Source: Deinococcus hopiensis KR-140 (GTDB lineage: Bacteria; Deinococcota; Deinococci; Deinococcales; Deinococcaceae). Taken from it: a stretch of DNA of 64,000 nucleotides. The notes below the pieces were generated by a model, which saw only the letters and a list, made by a program, of their open reading frames with translations, was not told the DNA's origin and made no database searches. The position numbers and the translations under genes are program-made. The stretch spans positions 2,791,001 to 2,855,000 of the forward strand of contig NZ_FWWU01000009.1 in the NCBI RefSeq assembly GCF_900176165.1, read 5' to 3'. How positions within the stretch are numbered: position 1 is the first letter of the stretch; each line of letters starts with the position of its first letter. Positions 1 through 14,777 of this stretch are shown one piece after another.

Positions 1-665
<665 letters not shown>

Positions 666-715
666 AGGAACCGGGGCGCGCGGAAAAGCGTAAGGAAGGA
701 ATTAGGCGGACGGGC

Positions 716-1165
716 TCAGGGCCAGCGTTTCTCGAAAGCCCGTTTCGTCTCGCCCGCGTAACCGCAGCGGCGATAGAAGGCGTGCGCTTCTGGAAGGGAC
801 GCGCCGCTCTGCAACATCACCTTGTAGGCCTTCACCGCACGGGCCAGCCGCTCGGCTTCCGCCAGCAGCGCCCGGCCGATGCCCTGTTCCCGGTAGGCCG
901 CGTGGGTGACCACGTTCTCCACGACCCCGTAGGGCCGTGCGCCGCGCGTGAGGTTGGGGATCAGGGCCAGCGTCACGGTCCCGACGATCTGGCCTTCCAT
1001 CTCTGCCACCAGGACTTGCAGCCCCGGCTGGGCCTCCACGGCTTCCCACGCTTGAAGGTGGGCAGGCTGGAGGTCAGCCGAATTTCTGGCGCTGAGTTGG
1101 CCGTACAGGGCGAGGAGGGCGGGCAGGTCCGGGCGCCGGGCAGGACGGATGGAGAAGGAGGCCAC
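716..1165 (-). CDS. GNAT-family N-acetyltransferase
   Basis: A 149-residue single-domain GNAT protein. The acetyl-CoA binding region is visible in YREQGIGRALLAEAERLAR (Q/RxxGxG/A motif A), preceded by the core strand VGTVTLALIPN and followed by the Y-R-R-C-G-Y signature of motif B near the C-terminus. I place the start at the GTG at 1165 because the homologous part (IRPARRPDLPALLAL) begins right after it; the frame stays open further upstream only through the non-coding repeat region. The substrate cannot be inferred. It lies 69 bp downstream of the phosphoesterase start on the same strand. Confidence 0.8.
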   Translation of the reverse strand: MASFSIRPARRPDLPALLALYGQLSARNSADLQPAHLQAWEAVEAQPGLQVLVAEMEGQIVGTVTLALIPNLTRGARPYGVVENVVTHAAYREQGIGRALLAEAERLARAVKAYKVMLQSGASLPEAHAFYRRCGYAGETKRAFEKRWP

Positions 1166-1312
1166 GACGCCCAGTATTTTGCCTTTCCGGACAGCAGCGG
1201 GCTTTACAGTGCAGACGTGAAACGCAAGGGCAGCGACTTCCTGTACTTTTCCCAGGCGTGACCGGAACCCAGTGGGCGACCGAACGAAAAGACGGCTGAC
1301 TGGTTGCCTTTC

Positions 1313-1435
1313 ATCAGGGTTGCGGTTCATCCGTGATGAAATCACGGGCCAACCCGAGCAGAGCGAGCAGGAAAAGCGGCGACGCAGAGGCGTGGAATGA
1401 CCGGAGCGGACGAAACGGATGATCCGCAAACGCAT
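1313..1435 (-). repeat. Dispersed MITE-like repeat, copy A
   Basis: A 123-bp intergenic element in minus orientation. Its outer ends form an imperfect inverted repeat (left end related to GGTTTCCGGATCATCC, right end to GGTTCATCACGG in reverse). Near its 3' end there is a small hairpin (1331-1337 with 1341-1347). Three other copies lie at 19844-19966, 20065-20162 and 59126-59246. It contains no coding capacity, so it looks like a non-autonomous mobile element or a small non-coding repeat of the kind known from Deinococcus genomes. Confidence 0.75.
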
Positions 1436-1908
1436 CAGACACCAAGCGGCGTTTGACTGCGGTGCGTCGCCGAACGGGGGGGTGGCCTCCCTCTGGCCGG
1501 GCCACCGCTCTGGCCGTACTGGGCACCCAGAAGCGGCGAGTCCACCTGCCTGGTCTCTCGCGGCGGGCAGGACCGGCCCGTCTGGCGCCACGCGGACGTG
1601 GCCGCGGCGGAGGGGCACGGTTTCCTCCACACCGCAGACCTGTACCTCGGCGCGCTGGCCCTATGCGGCATCAGGGCGAGGAATTGGGCGCCGCCCCTTG
1701 CGCGGAGATCCTCGCTGGAGAAGACCTGGCGCGGGCGCCCGCTTCCGCTGCCGTTTGACGCGCGCAGGCGGGGCGAGCGCAAGGGGCGGCGCCGCAGGTC
1801 CAGACCTCCCCGAACGCTTGTGCCTACGCGCTCCACCTGATGGAGACGCTCTCCGGTCAACACGGGCAGAAAAGGCCGTTCCTCACGCCTGTCGCCTCAC
1901 CGCTATCC
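1436..1908. other. Stretch without a recognisable intact gene; possible gene remnant
   Basis: No reading frame here has a convincing start, motif or homology. In the plus-strand frame through about 1502-1690 the translation has a protein-like composition (for example DVAAAEGHGFLHTADLYLGALAL), which may be the residue of a decayed gene, but it turns into arginine-rich shadow sequence afterwards. I see no RNA gene. Confidence 0.3.
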
Positions 1909-4422
<2,514 letters not shown>

Positions 4423-4569
4423 AGGCCCAGACCCTACCTCACCCGCCTCACAGGCCGGGGTGTGGCGCGTGCCAAACTCATTCTCGCGCCTGTGCCTTGA
4501 TCCTCGGGAATGACCGCCCCGCCCACCAGCGCCACCCCACCAGGCGGGACTGGGCACTGCTCGCCGCCC

Positions 4570-5180
4570 GGTGCTTCAGTACCCCGGGCATCCTGGGCAG
4601 GCTGGCGGGTCAGGTGGGGCTGGATTCCTCCCCGGTCCTCGCGTGGCGCTCCGGGTTGGTGGTGGGGGAGGGCGACCCTGCTGGGCGCTGGGCCGATCTA
4701 CACCCTCGTCACCTTCTGCTATTTCGGGGCCCTGACGCGCGTCACGGCGGGACTGCTGCTGTACCTCGTGCCTGCCTTCGTGGTCCTGTCCGTCTGGCTG
4801 ACCGGGCACCGGCCCGACGCCGCCCGGTTGGGAGCGCTGGCCCTCGCCACCCTGGGATTGGGGCTGGTGATCGGCATTCCAGGTGCGGGGGACCGCGGCC
4901 CAGGGGGTGTCGTTCGCGGCCCTCTCCGCCGCGCGGAGCACGCTGCACCTACCCAGCACCGCGACGCCATGGAGCGTGATGCTCGGCATGGCCGTCATCG
5001 CCACCGTGCTCGCCGTGCCCTCCCAGTACCGCGCGGCCCACCTGGTGGCCGAGCCCTTGCGTGCGCCTGTGCTGCTGCTGGAGAGGGCGTGCACGGTGGC
5101 GGGAGCAGTGCTGGGGGGTGGGGCGCTCCCGGTCAACCCCTCTCTTCGGGCTGCAGCTGTCACTCCCCCCTGCCCGGGGC
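4570..5180 (+). pseudogene. EamA/DMT-family transporter pseudogene
   Basis: The plus strand shows a split drug/metabolite transporter. From about 4670 to 4895 the frame reads TLVTFCYFGALTRVTAGLLLYLVPAFVVLSVWL, then LGALALATLGLGLVIG, which are EamA membrane segments. After about 4885 the homologous sequence continues in the +1 frame (GVSFAALSAARSTLHL, SVMLGMAVIATVLAVP). No start codon, N-terminal half or intact C-terminus can be found. At least one frameshift plus truncation makes this a decayed gene. The exact outer limits are uncertain. Confidence 0.7.
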
Positions 5181-5409
5181 CCTCTCTGCTGCGCCAGCTC
5201 CACGGGTCTCTCCGGGGGAGGAGGTCAACAACCGCCGGCACAGGCCTTAAACAGAGCGGCCGCTCCGCGCGGCGGAGACGTGGTCCCGGTTGAGGAACGC
5301 GTAGGGCTACTCGCCGAGGGGACTGGGGAAAGCTGGAGTCGGGTCCCCCACCCTATCCTCCCCCACACCCGCCGCCGTATCCTGAACCCAGTTCAAGAAG
5401 GAGGCAAAA

Positions 5410-7773
<2,364 letters not shown>

Positions 7774-7792
7774 GTCGCTGGGTGATGTCGGC

Positions 7793-8278
7793 CTACCCCT
7801 CCTCGCCCTGCAGGGTCAGCACCAGGCGGCGGGACCCACCCCCGTCCCGGTGCTCGCACAGATAGATGCCCTGCCAGGTCCCCAGCGCCAGCCGCCCGCC
7901 CTGCACGGGCAGCGTCAGCGCGGGGCCGAGCAGGGCCGCCTTGATGTGCGCGGGCATATCGTCGGGACCCTCCAGGGTGTGCTCGAACGCGGGCCACCCG
8001 TCTGGCACGAGGTGATTGAAGTACCGCTCGAAGTCGCGCCGCACGTCGCCAGAGGCGTTCTCGTTCAGGGCGAGGCTGGCCGAGGTGTGCGTGATGAAAA
8101 CGTGCAGCACACCCACCCGCACGCGGGCGAGTTCGGGCAGGGCCCCCTGCACCTCACGCGTGATGAGGTGAAAGCCGCGCGAGAAGGGCCGGAGGCGGAG
8201 GTCACGTTGCGCCCACATGCGCTGAGGGTACGGCACGGCGGGGAACTCGGTTTCGGATAGCCGCGTACCTCGTCTCAT
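7793..8278 (-). CDS. YjbQ/UPF0047-family protein
   Basis: A 161-residue YjbQ protein. The conserved core is present: VFITHTSASLALNEN, then a DVRRDFERYFNHLVP helix, then the metal-site histidine in PAFEHTLEGPDDMPAHIKAALLG, and GTWQGIYLCEHRDGG at the end. Some family members have weak thiamine-phosphate synthase activity; the physiological role is unclear. I prefer the ATG at 8278 because GAGGGGGAG lies 4 bp upstream, whereas the internal ATG at 8218 has no ribosome-binding site. It converges with the acylase gene (19 bp apart) and is divergent to the gene at 8321. Confidence 0.88.
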   Translation of the reverse strand: MRRGTRLSETEFPAVPYPQRMWAQRDLRLRPFSRGFHLITREVQGALPELARVRVGVLHVFITHTSASLALNENASGDVRRDFERYFNHLVPDGWPAFEHTLEGPDDMPAHIKAALLGPALTLPVQGGRLALGTWQGIYLCEHRDGGGSRRLVLTLQGEEG

Positions 8279-8320
8279 GCGCTCCCCCTCATTCGGCCCC
8301 GCTAGCCTGGGCCAGACGCC

Positions 8321-9694
8321 ATGCGACGCCTCCTCCTGCCCGCCCTGCTCTCTGCGCTGATGACTGCCCCTCCTGCTGGAGCCCTCTCCACCATTACCCT
8401 GCCCGTCACCGTACCCCTCGCCGGGGTGCAGGCAGCGGCCAACGCCCGCGTGCCCTCCGAGTTCGCCCGGCTGGAAGAGACGCGCACCTTCCTGGGCGGC
8501 CTGCTGAGTGCGCGCCTTACCGGCACAGTCACGCGCGCCGCGCACGTCAGCGTGCAGCCCACCCCAGAAGGTGACGGCCTGACCCTCAGCGTGCCCATCA
8601 CGGCCAAGTTCCGCGCCGAACCCGCTGGGCTCGGTCAGGCCCTGGCCCGCGACTTCGGCGGCAGCGCCGTGATCCGCCTGCGGGTGAGGCCCACCGTCAC
8701 GCCTGACTGGGAGGCAGACGTGGGGGTGAGCGGCACGTACACTTGGACCGATCCGCTGAGTGTGGACCTGGGGCAGGGCGTGAAAGTCAGCGTGCAGTCG
8801 CTCGTGGACGGACAGGTCCGGGCACAACTCGACCGGGTGGCAGCGGACGTGGCGCGGGCGGTACGGGAAGGTGCAGATCTGCGGCGACGGGCCGGAACCC
8901 TGTGGGCGCGGGTGCAGCAGCCCTGGACGCTGCCCTTGGCCGAGCCCACCTACGCCCGCGTCCTGCCCCGCAGCCTGACGGTCACGCCCTTCCGCTTTAC
9001 CCCGGAAGCGCTGAAGTTGACGGTGGGAGCCGCCCTCGACCTCTCGGCAGGGCTGGGGCAGGTGCAGGCGTCCCCGCCCACGCCCCTGCCCCCGCTGAAG
9101 ATCGCCCCCCTGCCAGCCTCGGGCGTGGACCTTCAGGTTCCCGTGCGCCTGCCCTACGCCGAACTGTCGGACCTGGCTTCCCGCCGTGCGACCCAGCAAA
9201 CGCTCACGCTGGCGGTGCCCCTCTCCCCCACCCTGAGGGTGAGCCGGGTGGTCGTCTCGCCCCGGGGAAGCCAACTCAACGTCGCCGTCGGCGTGGTGAT
9301 CTCGGGTCCCCTGGGCCTGAGCGTACGGGCCACGGCCGACGTGACCGGAACGCCCACCGTGGACGCAAGTGGGCACCTCGTCACGCTGGGCGGCGTTACC
9401 GTTACCACCCGGCGCGAGGGTCTAACCGGGCGGGTGATCGGCTGGCTGGCCGACGAGCGGGCGCAGGCGTACCTGACCCGCGCAGCGCGTTTCGACCTGG
9501 CCCCCAGGCTGGCGAAAGTGCGGGCGCAGGTTCAGGCCAGGCTGCCCTTTACGCCCGCGCCCGGGGTGCAACTCCTCGGCCACGCCGGCCCGTTGCGTCT
9601 CAGCAGCATTCGGGTCACGCCGCAGGCCCTCGTCGTCACCGGGGCCAGCACCGGGGACCTCACGGCGTCGGTGGATGTGGGGGCGCTGCGGTAG
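8321..9694 (+). CDS. Secreted DUF4403-like protein
   Basis: A 457-residue protein with a cleavable signal peptide (residues 1-21, LLLPALLSALMTAPPAGALS). The rest is beta-rich with long stretches of alternating hydrophobic residues. Its layout resembles DUF4403 proteins, including the region VQQPWTLPLAEPTYARVLPRSL and a C-terminal block LLGHAGPLRLSSIRVTPQALVVTG. No catalytic motif is visible, so an envelope or lipid-binding-like role is only a guess. A TAGCCT box lies 12 bp before the ATG. Confidence 0.6.
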   Translation: MRRLLLPALLSALMTAPPAGALSTITLPVTVPLAGVQAAANARVPSEFARLEETRTFLGGLLSARLTGTVTRAAHVSVQPTPEGDGLTLSVPITAKFRAEPAGLGQALARDFGGSAVIRLRVRPTVTPDWEADVGVSGTYTWTDPLSVDLGQGVKVSVQSLVDGQVRAQLDRVAADVARAVREGADLRRRAGTLWARVQQPWTLPLAEPTYARVLPRSLTVTPFRFTPEALKLTVGAALDLSAGLGQVQASPPTPLPPLKIAPLPASGVDLQVPVRLPYAELSDLASRRATQQTLTLAVPLSPTLRVSRVVVSPRGSQLNVAVGVVISGPLGLSVRATADVTGTPTVDASGHLVTLGGVTVTTRREGLTGRVIGWLADERAQAYLTRAARFDLAPRLAKVRAQVQARLPFTPAPGVQLLGHAGPLRLSSIRVTPQALVVTGASTGDLTASVDVGALR

Positions 9695-9729
9695 CGGGCC
9701 GGGGACAGCATCGACAACACCAGCGTCAG

Positions 9730-10200
9730 GGCCTGTCGATGAGGTTCGGAAGTGCGCTCAGTCCTCCGCCTCGCGCCGGGTAGACCGTGTCCTGGGGGTG
9801 ACGGGCGCGCATCACCTCGTCCGGCAAGAGGCCGAGCAGGTGCGCCCGCAGCAGTCTGCCCGTCATCCCGTACGGCACGGCCGGTACGTCCCCGGGCCCG
9901 TCGTCCGCGATCCATTCCAATGCATGGCGAACCCAGGGGCGAGGCCGGTTCGCAGCTCTCGCCCCTGGGAAAGGGAGCGCGGTACTTGTCCTGCGCCCGG
10001 GCAGCGCCAAACGCAGGAAAGTGGGCCTGCCGCTCGGATTCAAGCAGCCCGGCCACCTCGGCCAACCCCGGCAGGAGCGCGCTCCACAGGCCCAGATAGC
10101 GGCACCCTCGCGGGGGTGCCGGCCTGCCGGCGACCCAATGCGGTCAACGTGGCGGGCCACCCGGTCTGGCCGTGGCGCAGCCACCACCCACCACAGGCGA
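9730..10200 (-). pseudogene. Decayed gene of unknown function
   Basis: On the minus strand, protein-like segments are spread over more than one frame: LWWVVAAPRPDRVARHVDRIGSPAG in one, MAEVAGLLESERQAHFPAFGAARAQDKYRAPFP in another, and WVRHALEWIADDGPGDVPAVPYG then LLRAHLLGLLPDEVMRARHPQD back in the first. The pieces read in order, which suggests one gene broken by several frameshifts rather than three ORFs. I do not recognise the family. Confidence 0.45.
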
Positions 10201-10209
10201 GGTCTGTCC

Positions 10210-11424
10210 TCAACGTCGCCCGAGGGGCGGCGTGGAGCCCGTTGCGGGCGCGGCGCGGCCCGTGCCGTCCCGGCCTCCCGCGCCGTAGTTCGCCTGCGGC
10301 TGGGCTGGGGCAGCGGCGGGGGCCGTATACGAGGCTCCACCCGTGCCCGCGCTGGGATCGTTGGCGAGGCGGGCGAATTCCTTGGGGTCCACCGCGCGCG
10401 ACACGCCGGTGTCGTAGGAGATGATGCGGCGGCGGTAGAGGTTGGCCATGTAGGCGTCCATCGTAACCATGCCCTCGCGCGCGCCGGTCTGCATGGTGGA
10501 CACGATCTGGAAAGTCTTGCCCTCGCGGATCAGCGCCCTCACGGCGGGGTTGGCGATCAGGAGTTCGTAGGCCAGCACGCGCCCAGGGCCGTCGGCACGC
10601 GGGAGGAGCTGCTGGGTCATCACGGCGACGAGGTTGTTGGCGAGCTGCACGCGAATCTGTTCCTGCTGCTCTTCAGGAAACACGTCCACGATGCGGTCGA
10701 TGGATTCGGGAGCCGAGTTGGTGTGCAGGGTACCCATCACGAGGTGCCCCGTCTCAGCCGCAGTGACGGCGGCCTTGATGGTCTCGTAGTCACGCATCTC
10801 GCCCACCAGGATCACGTCGGGGGCCTGACGCAGCACGGCGCGCAGGGCGTCGCTGAACGTCATTGTGTCCGCGCCGATCTCGCGCTGGTTGATGATGCTT
10901 TCCTTGTGCACGTGCATGAACTCTATGGGGTCTTCGATGGTCACGATGTGCAACTTGCGGTTGGCGTTGATGTAATCGATCATCGCGGCCAGCGTGGTGC
11001 TCTTGCCCGAACCCGTTGGGCCGGTCACCAGCACCAGGCCGCGCGGCGAGTTGGCAATGTCGATGACCTGCTGCGGCAGGCCCATCTCCTGCGCGCTCTT
11101 GATCTGCGTGGGGATCAGACGCATCACTCCGCCCACATAGCCGCGCTGCATAAAGGTGTTCACGCGGAAGCGGGCCTTCTCACCAAGGGCGAAGGAAAAG
11201 TCGAGTTCACGCTTTTCCTCGAAAATGCGCTGCTGGCGCTCGTTCATCATGGAGTACATCAGCTTGCGCGTCTCGGTCCCGGTCAGGGGCGGTGAACCGG
11301 CCGTCTCGTACACGCCGTGCAGCTTGAACTGCGGCGGCAGCCCCACGGTGAGAATCACGTCGGACGCGCCCTTCTCGGCGGCGTAACGCAGGATGTCGGT
11401 GATGTCGGGGCCGGGCTGGGTCAT
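10210..11424 (-). CDS. pilT: Type IV pilus retraction ATPase PilT
   Basis: A 404-residue PilT. Walker A is GPTGSGKS at residues 135-142, the Asp box reads IVTIEDPIEF, Walker B is DVILVGEMRD, and the His box is TGHLVMGTLHTN. PilT depolymerises pili, powering twitching motility and DNA uptake. The start at 11424 has GGAGG 6 bp upstream; an extension to 11520 is open but not homologous. The C-terminal ~45 residues are Ala/Pro/Gly-rich and probably disordered. It lies 99 bp downstream of pilB on the same strand, probably co-transcribed. A second paralogue is at 18676. Confidence 0.95.
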   Translation of the reverse strand: MTQPGPDITDILRYAAEKGASDVILTVGLPPQFKLHGVYETAGSPPLTGTETRKLMYSMMNERQQRIFEEKRELDFSFALGEKARFRVNTFMQRGYVGGVMRLIPTQIKSAQEMGLPQQVIDIANSPRGLVLVTGPTGSGKSTTLAAMIDYINANRKLHIVTIEDPIEFMHVHKESIINQREIGADTMTFSDALRAVLRQAPDVILVGEMRDYETIKAAVTAAETGHLVMGTLHTNSAPESIDRIVDVFPEEQQEQIRVQLANNLVAVMTQQLLPRADGPGRVLAYELLIANPAVRALIREGKTFQIVSTMQTGAREGMVTMDAYMANLYRRRIISYDTGVSRAVDPKEFARLANDPSAGTGGASYTAPAAAPAQPQANYGAGGRDGTGRAAPATGSTPPLGRR

Positions 11425-11523
11425 GGGGGTCCTCCGGGGAAAGGTGGGGCGAAGACGTGAACGGGGAGCGGGCAGGAAACGGGGCAGGTGAGGGAAGCGA
11501 ATTTCATTGTGCCTCCCCAACCC

Positions 11524-14199
11524 TTAACTGCTCGTCACAGCCAGCACTTCCTCCAGGGTGGTGATCCCCGTGAGCGCCTTTTCGATGCCGTCCTGGCGCA
11601 GGCTCCGCATGTTGCTTTCCCCGATGGCCACGTCGCGCAAATCGGCGGCCGTCTTGCCGGCCCCGATGGCGCGCCGCAGCGGCTCGTCGATCACCATCAG
11701 CTCGTGGATGCCCATACGGCCCTTGTAGCCGGTACCGCCGCAGCGGGCGCAGCCCGAGCCGCGCATCAGCGTCGCGCCGCGCACCTCGGCTTCATTGACG
11801 CCCAGGCGCCGCAGCACCTCGGGGTCGGCGTTGGTGGGCTGCTTGCACTCGGTGCACACCCGGCGCACCAACCGCTGGGCCAAGACGCCCGCCACCGAGG
11901 CCGCGATGTTGAAGTGCTCCACGCCCATCTCCTCCAGACGGGTGATCGCGCCGGGGGCGTCGTTGGTGTGCAGCGTCGCCAGCACCAGGTGACCGGTCAG
12001 CGCCGCCTCGGTGGCGATCTTGGCCGTCTCGGCGTCGCGAATCTCGCCCACGAAGATAATGTCGGGGTCCTGCCGCAGAAAGGCGCGCAGCGCGCGGGCG
12101 AAGGTCATGCCCGCCGCCATGTTCACCTGCGACTGGACGATGCCCGGGATCTCGTATTCGATGGGGTCTTCGATGGTCGAGGTGTTCTTTTCCGGCTTGG
12201 CAATGCGCTTCAAGGTCGAAAAGCTGGTAAAGGACTTGCCCGAACCCGTGGGCCCGGTCACCAGAAAGATGCCGTTGGGCCGGTCGATCACGTCCAGGTA
12301 GCGCTGGAAGTTGTGGCCCGAGAAGCCGAGCTGCTCGACTTCGGGAATGTTCTCGGCCTTTTGCAGGAGGCGCATCACGGCTTTTTCTCCGTACACCGTG
12401 GGCAGCGTGCTCAGGCGCAGGTCCATATCGATGCTGCCCTTGCGAAAGCGCACGCGGCCGTCCTGGGGAATACGCCGCTCGGCGATGTCGAGGTTGCCCA
12501 TGATCTTGATGCGCGCCAAGACGCTCTGGGCGCTGCCCTTGGGCAACTCGGGCTGCTCGCGCAGCGCACCGTCCACCCGGTAACGCACCCGCAAGGAGGT
12601 CTGGGTGGGCTCAATGTGGATGTCGGACGCTTCTTGCAGCGCGGCCTCGCGGATCAGGTTGTCCACCACGCGCACCACGGCGTTGTCGTCGAGCCCCGCG
12701 GAGAGGTCGATCTCGGCTTCCTTTTGCGCCTCACGGCTCTTGCTCTCGGCCACCAAGCGCTGGTTGAGGTTCGCCATGTCCTTGCTGCCGAAATAACGCT
12801 CGATCAGGCGCACGATGTCCTTTTCGGACATCACGGCCGGAACGATGTCGCGCCCGGTCAGCAGCTTGAGGTCGTCGAGCGCGAACACGTTGCGCGGGTC
12901 TTTCATCGCAACCACGAGCGAACTGCCCTGCATCCGCACCGGCACGACCACGTAACGCCGTGCCGTCGCCTCCGGAATCAGCAGGGCCACCTGGGCGTCA
13001 GGCGGGTTCTGGACGGGATCGAGGTACTCGTAGCCCAGCTGCGTGGCGAGCGACCGCGCCAGCATCTCCTGGCTGAGCTTGCCCGACTGCACCAGCGTGT
13101 CTTCCAGGCGGCCGCCCCCGGTGTTTTGCTTGCGCAGCGCCGTGTCGATCTCGTCCACCGTGGAAAAGCCAAGCTCCACGATGACCTCGCCGAGCGGTTT
13201 GACCTTGCCGCCACGCGCCTGCACCTGCAGCGCCTCGCGCAGCTGCGCCCGGGTCAGGGTGCCCTGCTGGACCATCTGCTCGCCCAGACGCACGCGCTGC
13301 GGGTAGTAACGTTCGATCAGCGCTTCCACGTCGCGGGGCTTGGCCAGCACGAGGTTGACCGGCTGCCCGACAAGCGCCTCGATGTCCTCCCGGCGGCGGG
13401 GATCGGAGGCTGCCACCGACAGCCCCTGCGGGGTCTCCTCGAGGGGCACCGCCGAGAGCCGCAGCGCGTCGGCACGCAGCATGCTGCCCAGCACGTCCTC
13501 ACCGGGATGAACGCTCCCCGGCACGCTGAGGTAAGGCACGCCGGCCTGCTCGGCCAGCACCTCGTACAGCTGGTCTTCGGTCAGCAGCCCCCGCGCCACC
13601 AGGACCGCCTCCAGCCCCTCACCGCTCTGCTGCTGCGCTTCGACGGCCTCCTGCAGCTGCGCCTCGGTCAGCAGGCCCTTGCCCAGCACAATCTGCCCGA
13701 AGGAACTGAAGCCGCGCCGGTCCTCGCTGGCCTCCGCGGGCGTGACCGGGGTGAGCCCCAGTTCGGGGTAGTAGGTGGCGAGCGACCACTGCACGTGCTC
13801 GCGCAGCGCCTGGTACGGCTCGATCTCCAGACCACTGTCGTCTTCCAGCGCCTCAATGGCGGCGTTTGACAGGGGATCGACGAGCGCCACGCGCAGGGTG
13901 CCGTTCTCGAGGGCAAAGGGAAACGCCTGCATCTGCATCGCCGTTTGCGCCCGCACCGCCGCCAGCGCCTGGGCCTCGGGGATCACGACGAGCAGGTTGA
14001 CAAGCGGAATGCCCAGCGATTCCTCGATGGCGCGGGCAATGCGCTTTTCGGCCACCTGGCCGGAATCGATCAGGATGTCGGCCAGTCGCCCGCCAACTTC
14101 GGCGTGGCGCACCAGCGCTTTTTGCAGGTCCGTGTCGCTCACGTACCCCTGTTCGAGCAAGATGGCGCCCAGGCGCCGGTCACCGATGGAAAGAGCCAC
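11524..14199 (-). CDS. pilB: Type IV pilus assembly ATPase PilB with three MshEN domains
   Basis: An 891-residue PilB, the same size and architecture as Thermus PilF. Three N-terminal MshEN (GSPII) repeats begin around RLGAILLEQGYVSDTDL (residue 8), SFGQIVLGKGLLTEAQL and RLGEQMVQQGTLTRAQL. MshEN domains bind c-di-GMP in related ATPases; the second lacks the usual arginine. The C-terminal ATPase has Walker A GPTGSGKS near residue 650, IEDPIEYEIPGI, FVGEIRDAETA, and a zinc tetracysteine pair (CTEC...CARC). The start is a GTG at 14199 with GGAGGA 6-7 bp upstream; the ATG 7 bp before it is out of frame. It powers pilus extension. Confidence 0.95.
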   Translation of the reverse strand: MALSIGDRRLGAILLEQGYVSDTDLQKALVRHAEVGGRLADILIDSGQVAEKRIARAIEESLGIPLVNLLVVIPEAQALAAVRAQTAMQMQAFPFALENGTLRVALVDPLSNAAIEALEDDSGLEIEPYQALREHVQWSLATYYPELGLTPVTPAEASEDRRGFSSFGQIVLGKGLLTEAQLQEAVEAQQQSGEGLEAVLVARGLLTEDQLYEVLAEQAGVPYLSVPGSVHPGEDVLGSMLRADALRLSAVPLEETPQGLSVAASDPRRREDIEALVGQPVNLVLAKPRDVEALIERYYPQRVRLGEQMVQQGTLTRAQLREALQVQARGGKVKPLGEVIVELGFSTVDEIDTALRKQNTGGGRLEDTLVQSGKLSQEMLARSLATQLGYEYLDPVQNPPDAQVALLIPEATARRYVVVPVRMQGSSLVVAMKDPRNVFALDDLKLLTGRDIVPAVMSEKDIVRLIERYFGSKDMANLNQRLVAESKSREAQKEAEIDLSAGLDDNAVVRVVDNLIREAALQEASDIHIEPTQTSLRVRYRVDGALREQPELPKGSAQSVLARIKIMGNLDIAERRIPQDGRVRFRKGSIDMDLRLSTLPTVYGEKAVMRLLQKAENIPEVEQLGFSGHNFQRYLDVIDRPNGIFLVTGPTGSGKSFTSFSTLKRIAKPEKNTSTIEDPIEYEIPGIVQSQVNMAAGMTFARALRAFLRQDPDIIFVGEIRDAETAKIATEAALTGHLVLATLHTNDAPGAITRLEEMGVEHFNIAASVAGVLAQRLVRRVCTECKQPTNADPEVLRRLGVNEAEVRGATLMRGSGCARCGGTGYKGRMGIHELMVIDEPLRRAIGAGKTAADLRDVAIGESNMRSLRQDGIEKALTGITTLEEVLAVTSS

Positions 14200-14276
14200 T
14201 TCATGTCCTCCGTATGCGCTGCCAAAGTCTGTGCAGGTGTGATGGGTGCGGCTGGCCGAACTTCAGGGCGTCCACC

Positions 14277-14777
14277 TCAGGTTCTCCAGTCGTGGCCGTA
14301 GCGTTTCAAGACCGCGCGTTCGAGCCGCCGGGCCGCGCGGGTGTGCGGCAGGGCATTGACGGCCAGGGGACGCACGAGGATGGTGTGCATCCCTGACAGG
14401 TTGCCACCCAGCACGTCGGTGAATAGTTGATCGCCCACCATCCCCACCTGGTGCGCGGGCAGGCCGATCCGCTCCAGCGCCTGCCGAAAGGACCGGGGAT
14501 GGGGTTTGCCCGCCATCCCGACGCCTTCAAAGCCCAGCCGCTCCAGCCAGAAGCGGGCGCGCGAAGTCGTGGCGTTGCTGAGCAGGTACATCCGGGTACC
14601 CGCGCGGCGCAGTTCGGCGGCCCAGGTCATCACGTCCGCGCGCTCCTCGTAGCTGCCGTAGGGAATCAGCGTATTGTCGAGGTCCAGCAGCAGCCCGCGC
14701 AGTCCGCGCGCCGCCAGAAACTCGGGGGTGATGGCGCGCACGTGGTCCAGCACGTCCGCCGGGCGCAGCAGGCTCAC
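14277..14777 (-). CDS. HAD-superfamily (YqeG-like, subfamily IIIA) phosphatase
   Basis: A 166-residue YqeG-type HAD hydrolase. The nucleophile motif DLDNTLIPYG lies near residue 35, motif II is LLSNAT, the lysine motif is AGKPHPRSFRQALE, and motif III is MVGDQLFTDVLGGN. The family dephosphorylates small phosphorylated substrates; the substrate here is unknown. The start is the GTG at 14777, which overlaps the stop codon of the upstream yfiH gene (GTGA), so the two are translationally coupled. Confidence 0.85.
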   Translation of the reverse strand: MSLLRPADVLDHVRAITPEFLAARGLRGLLLDLDNTLIPYGSYEERADVMTWAAELRRAGTRMYLLSNATTSRARFWLERLGFEGVGMAGKPHPRSFRQALERIGLPAHQVGMVGDQLFTDVLGGNLSGMHTILVRPLAVNALPHTRAARRLERAVLKRYGHDWRT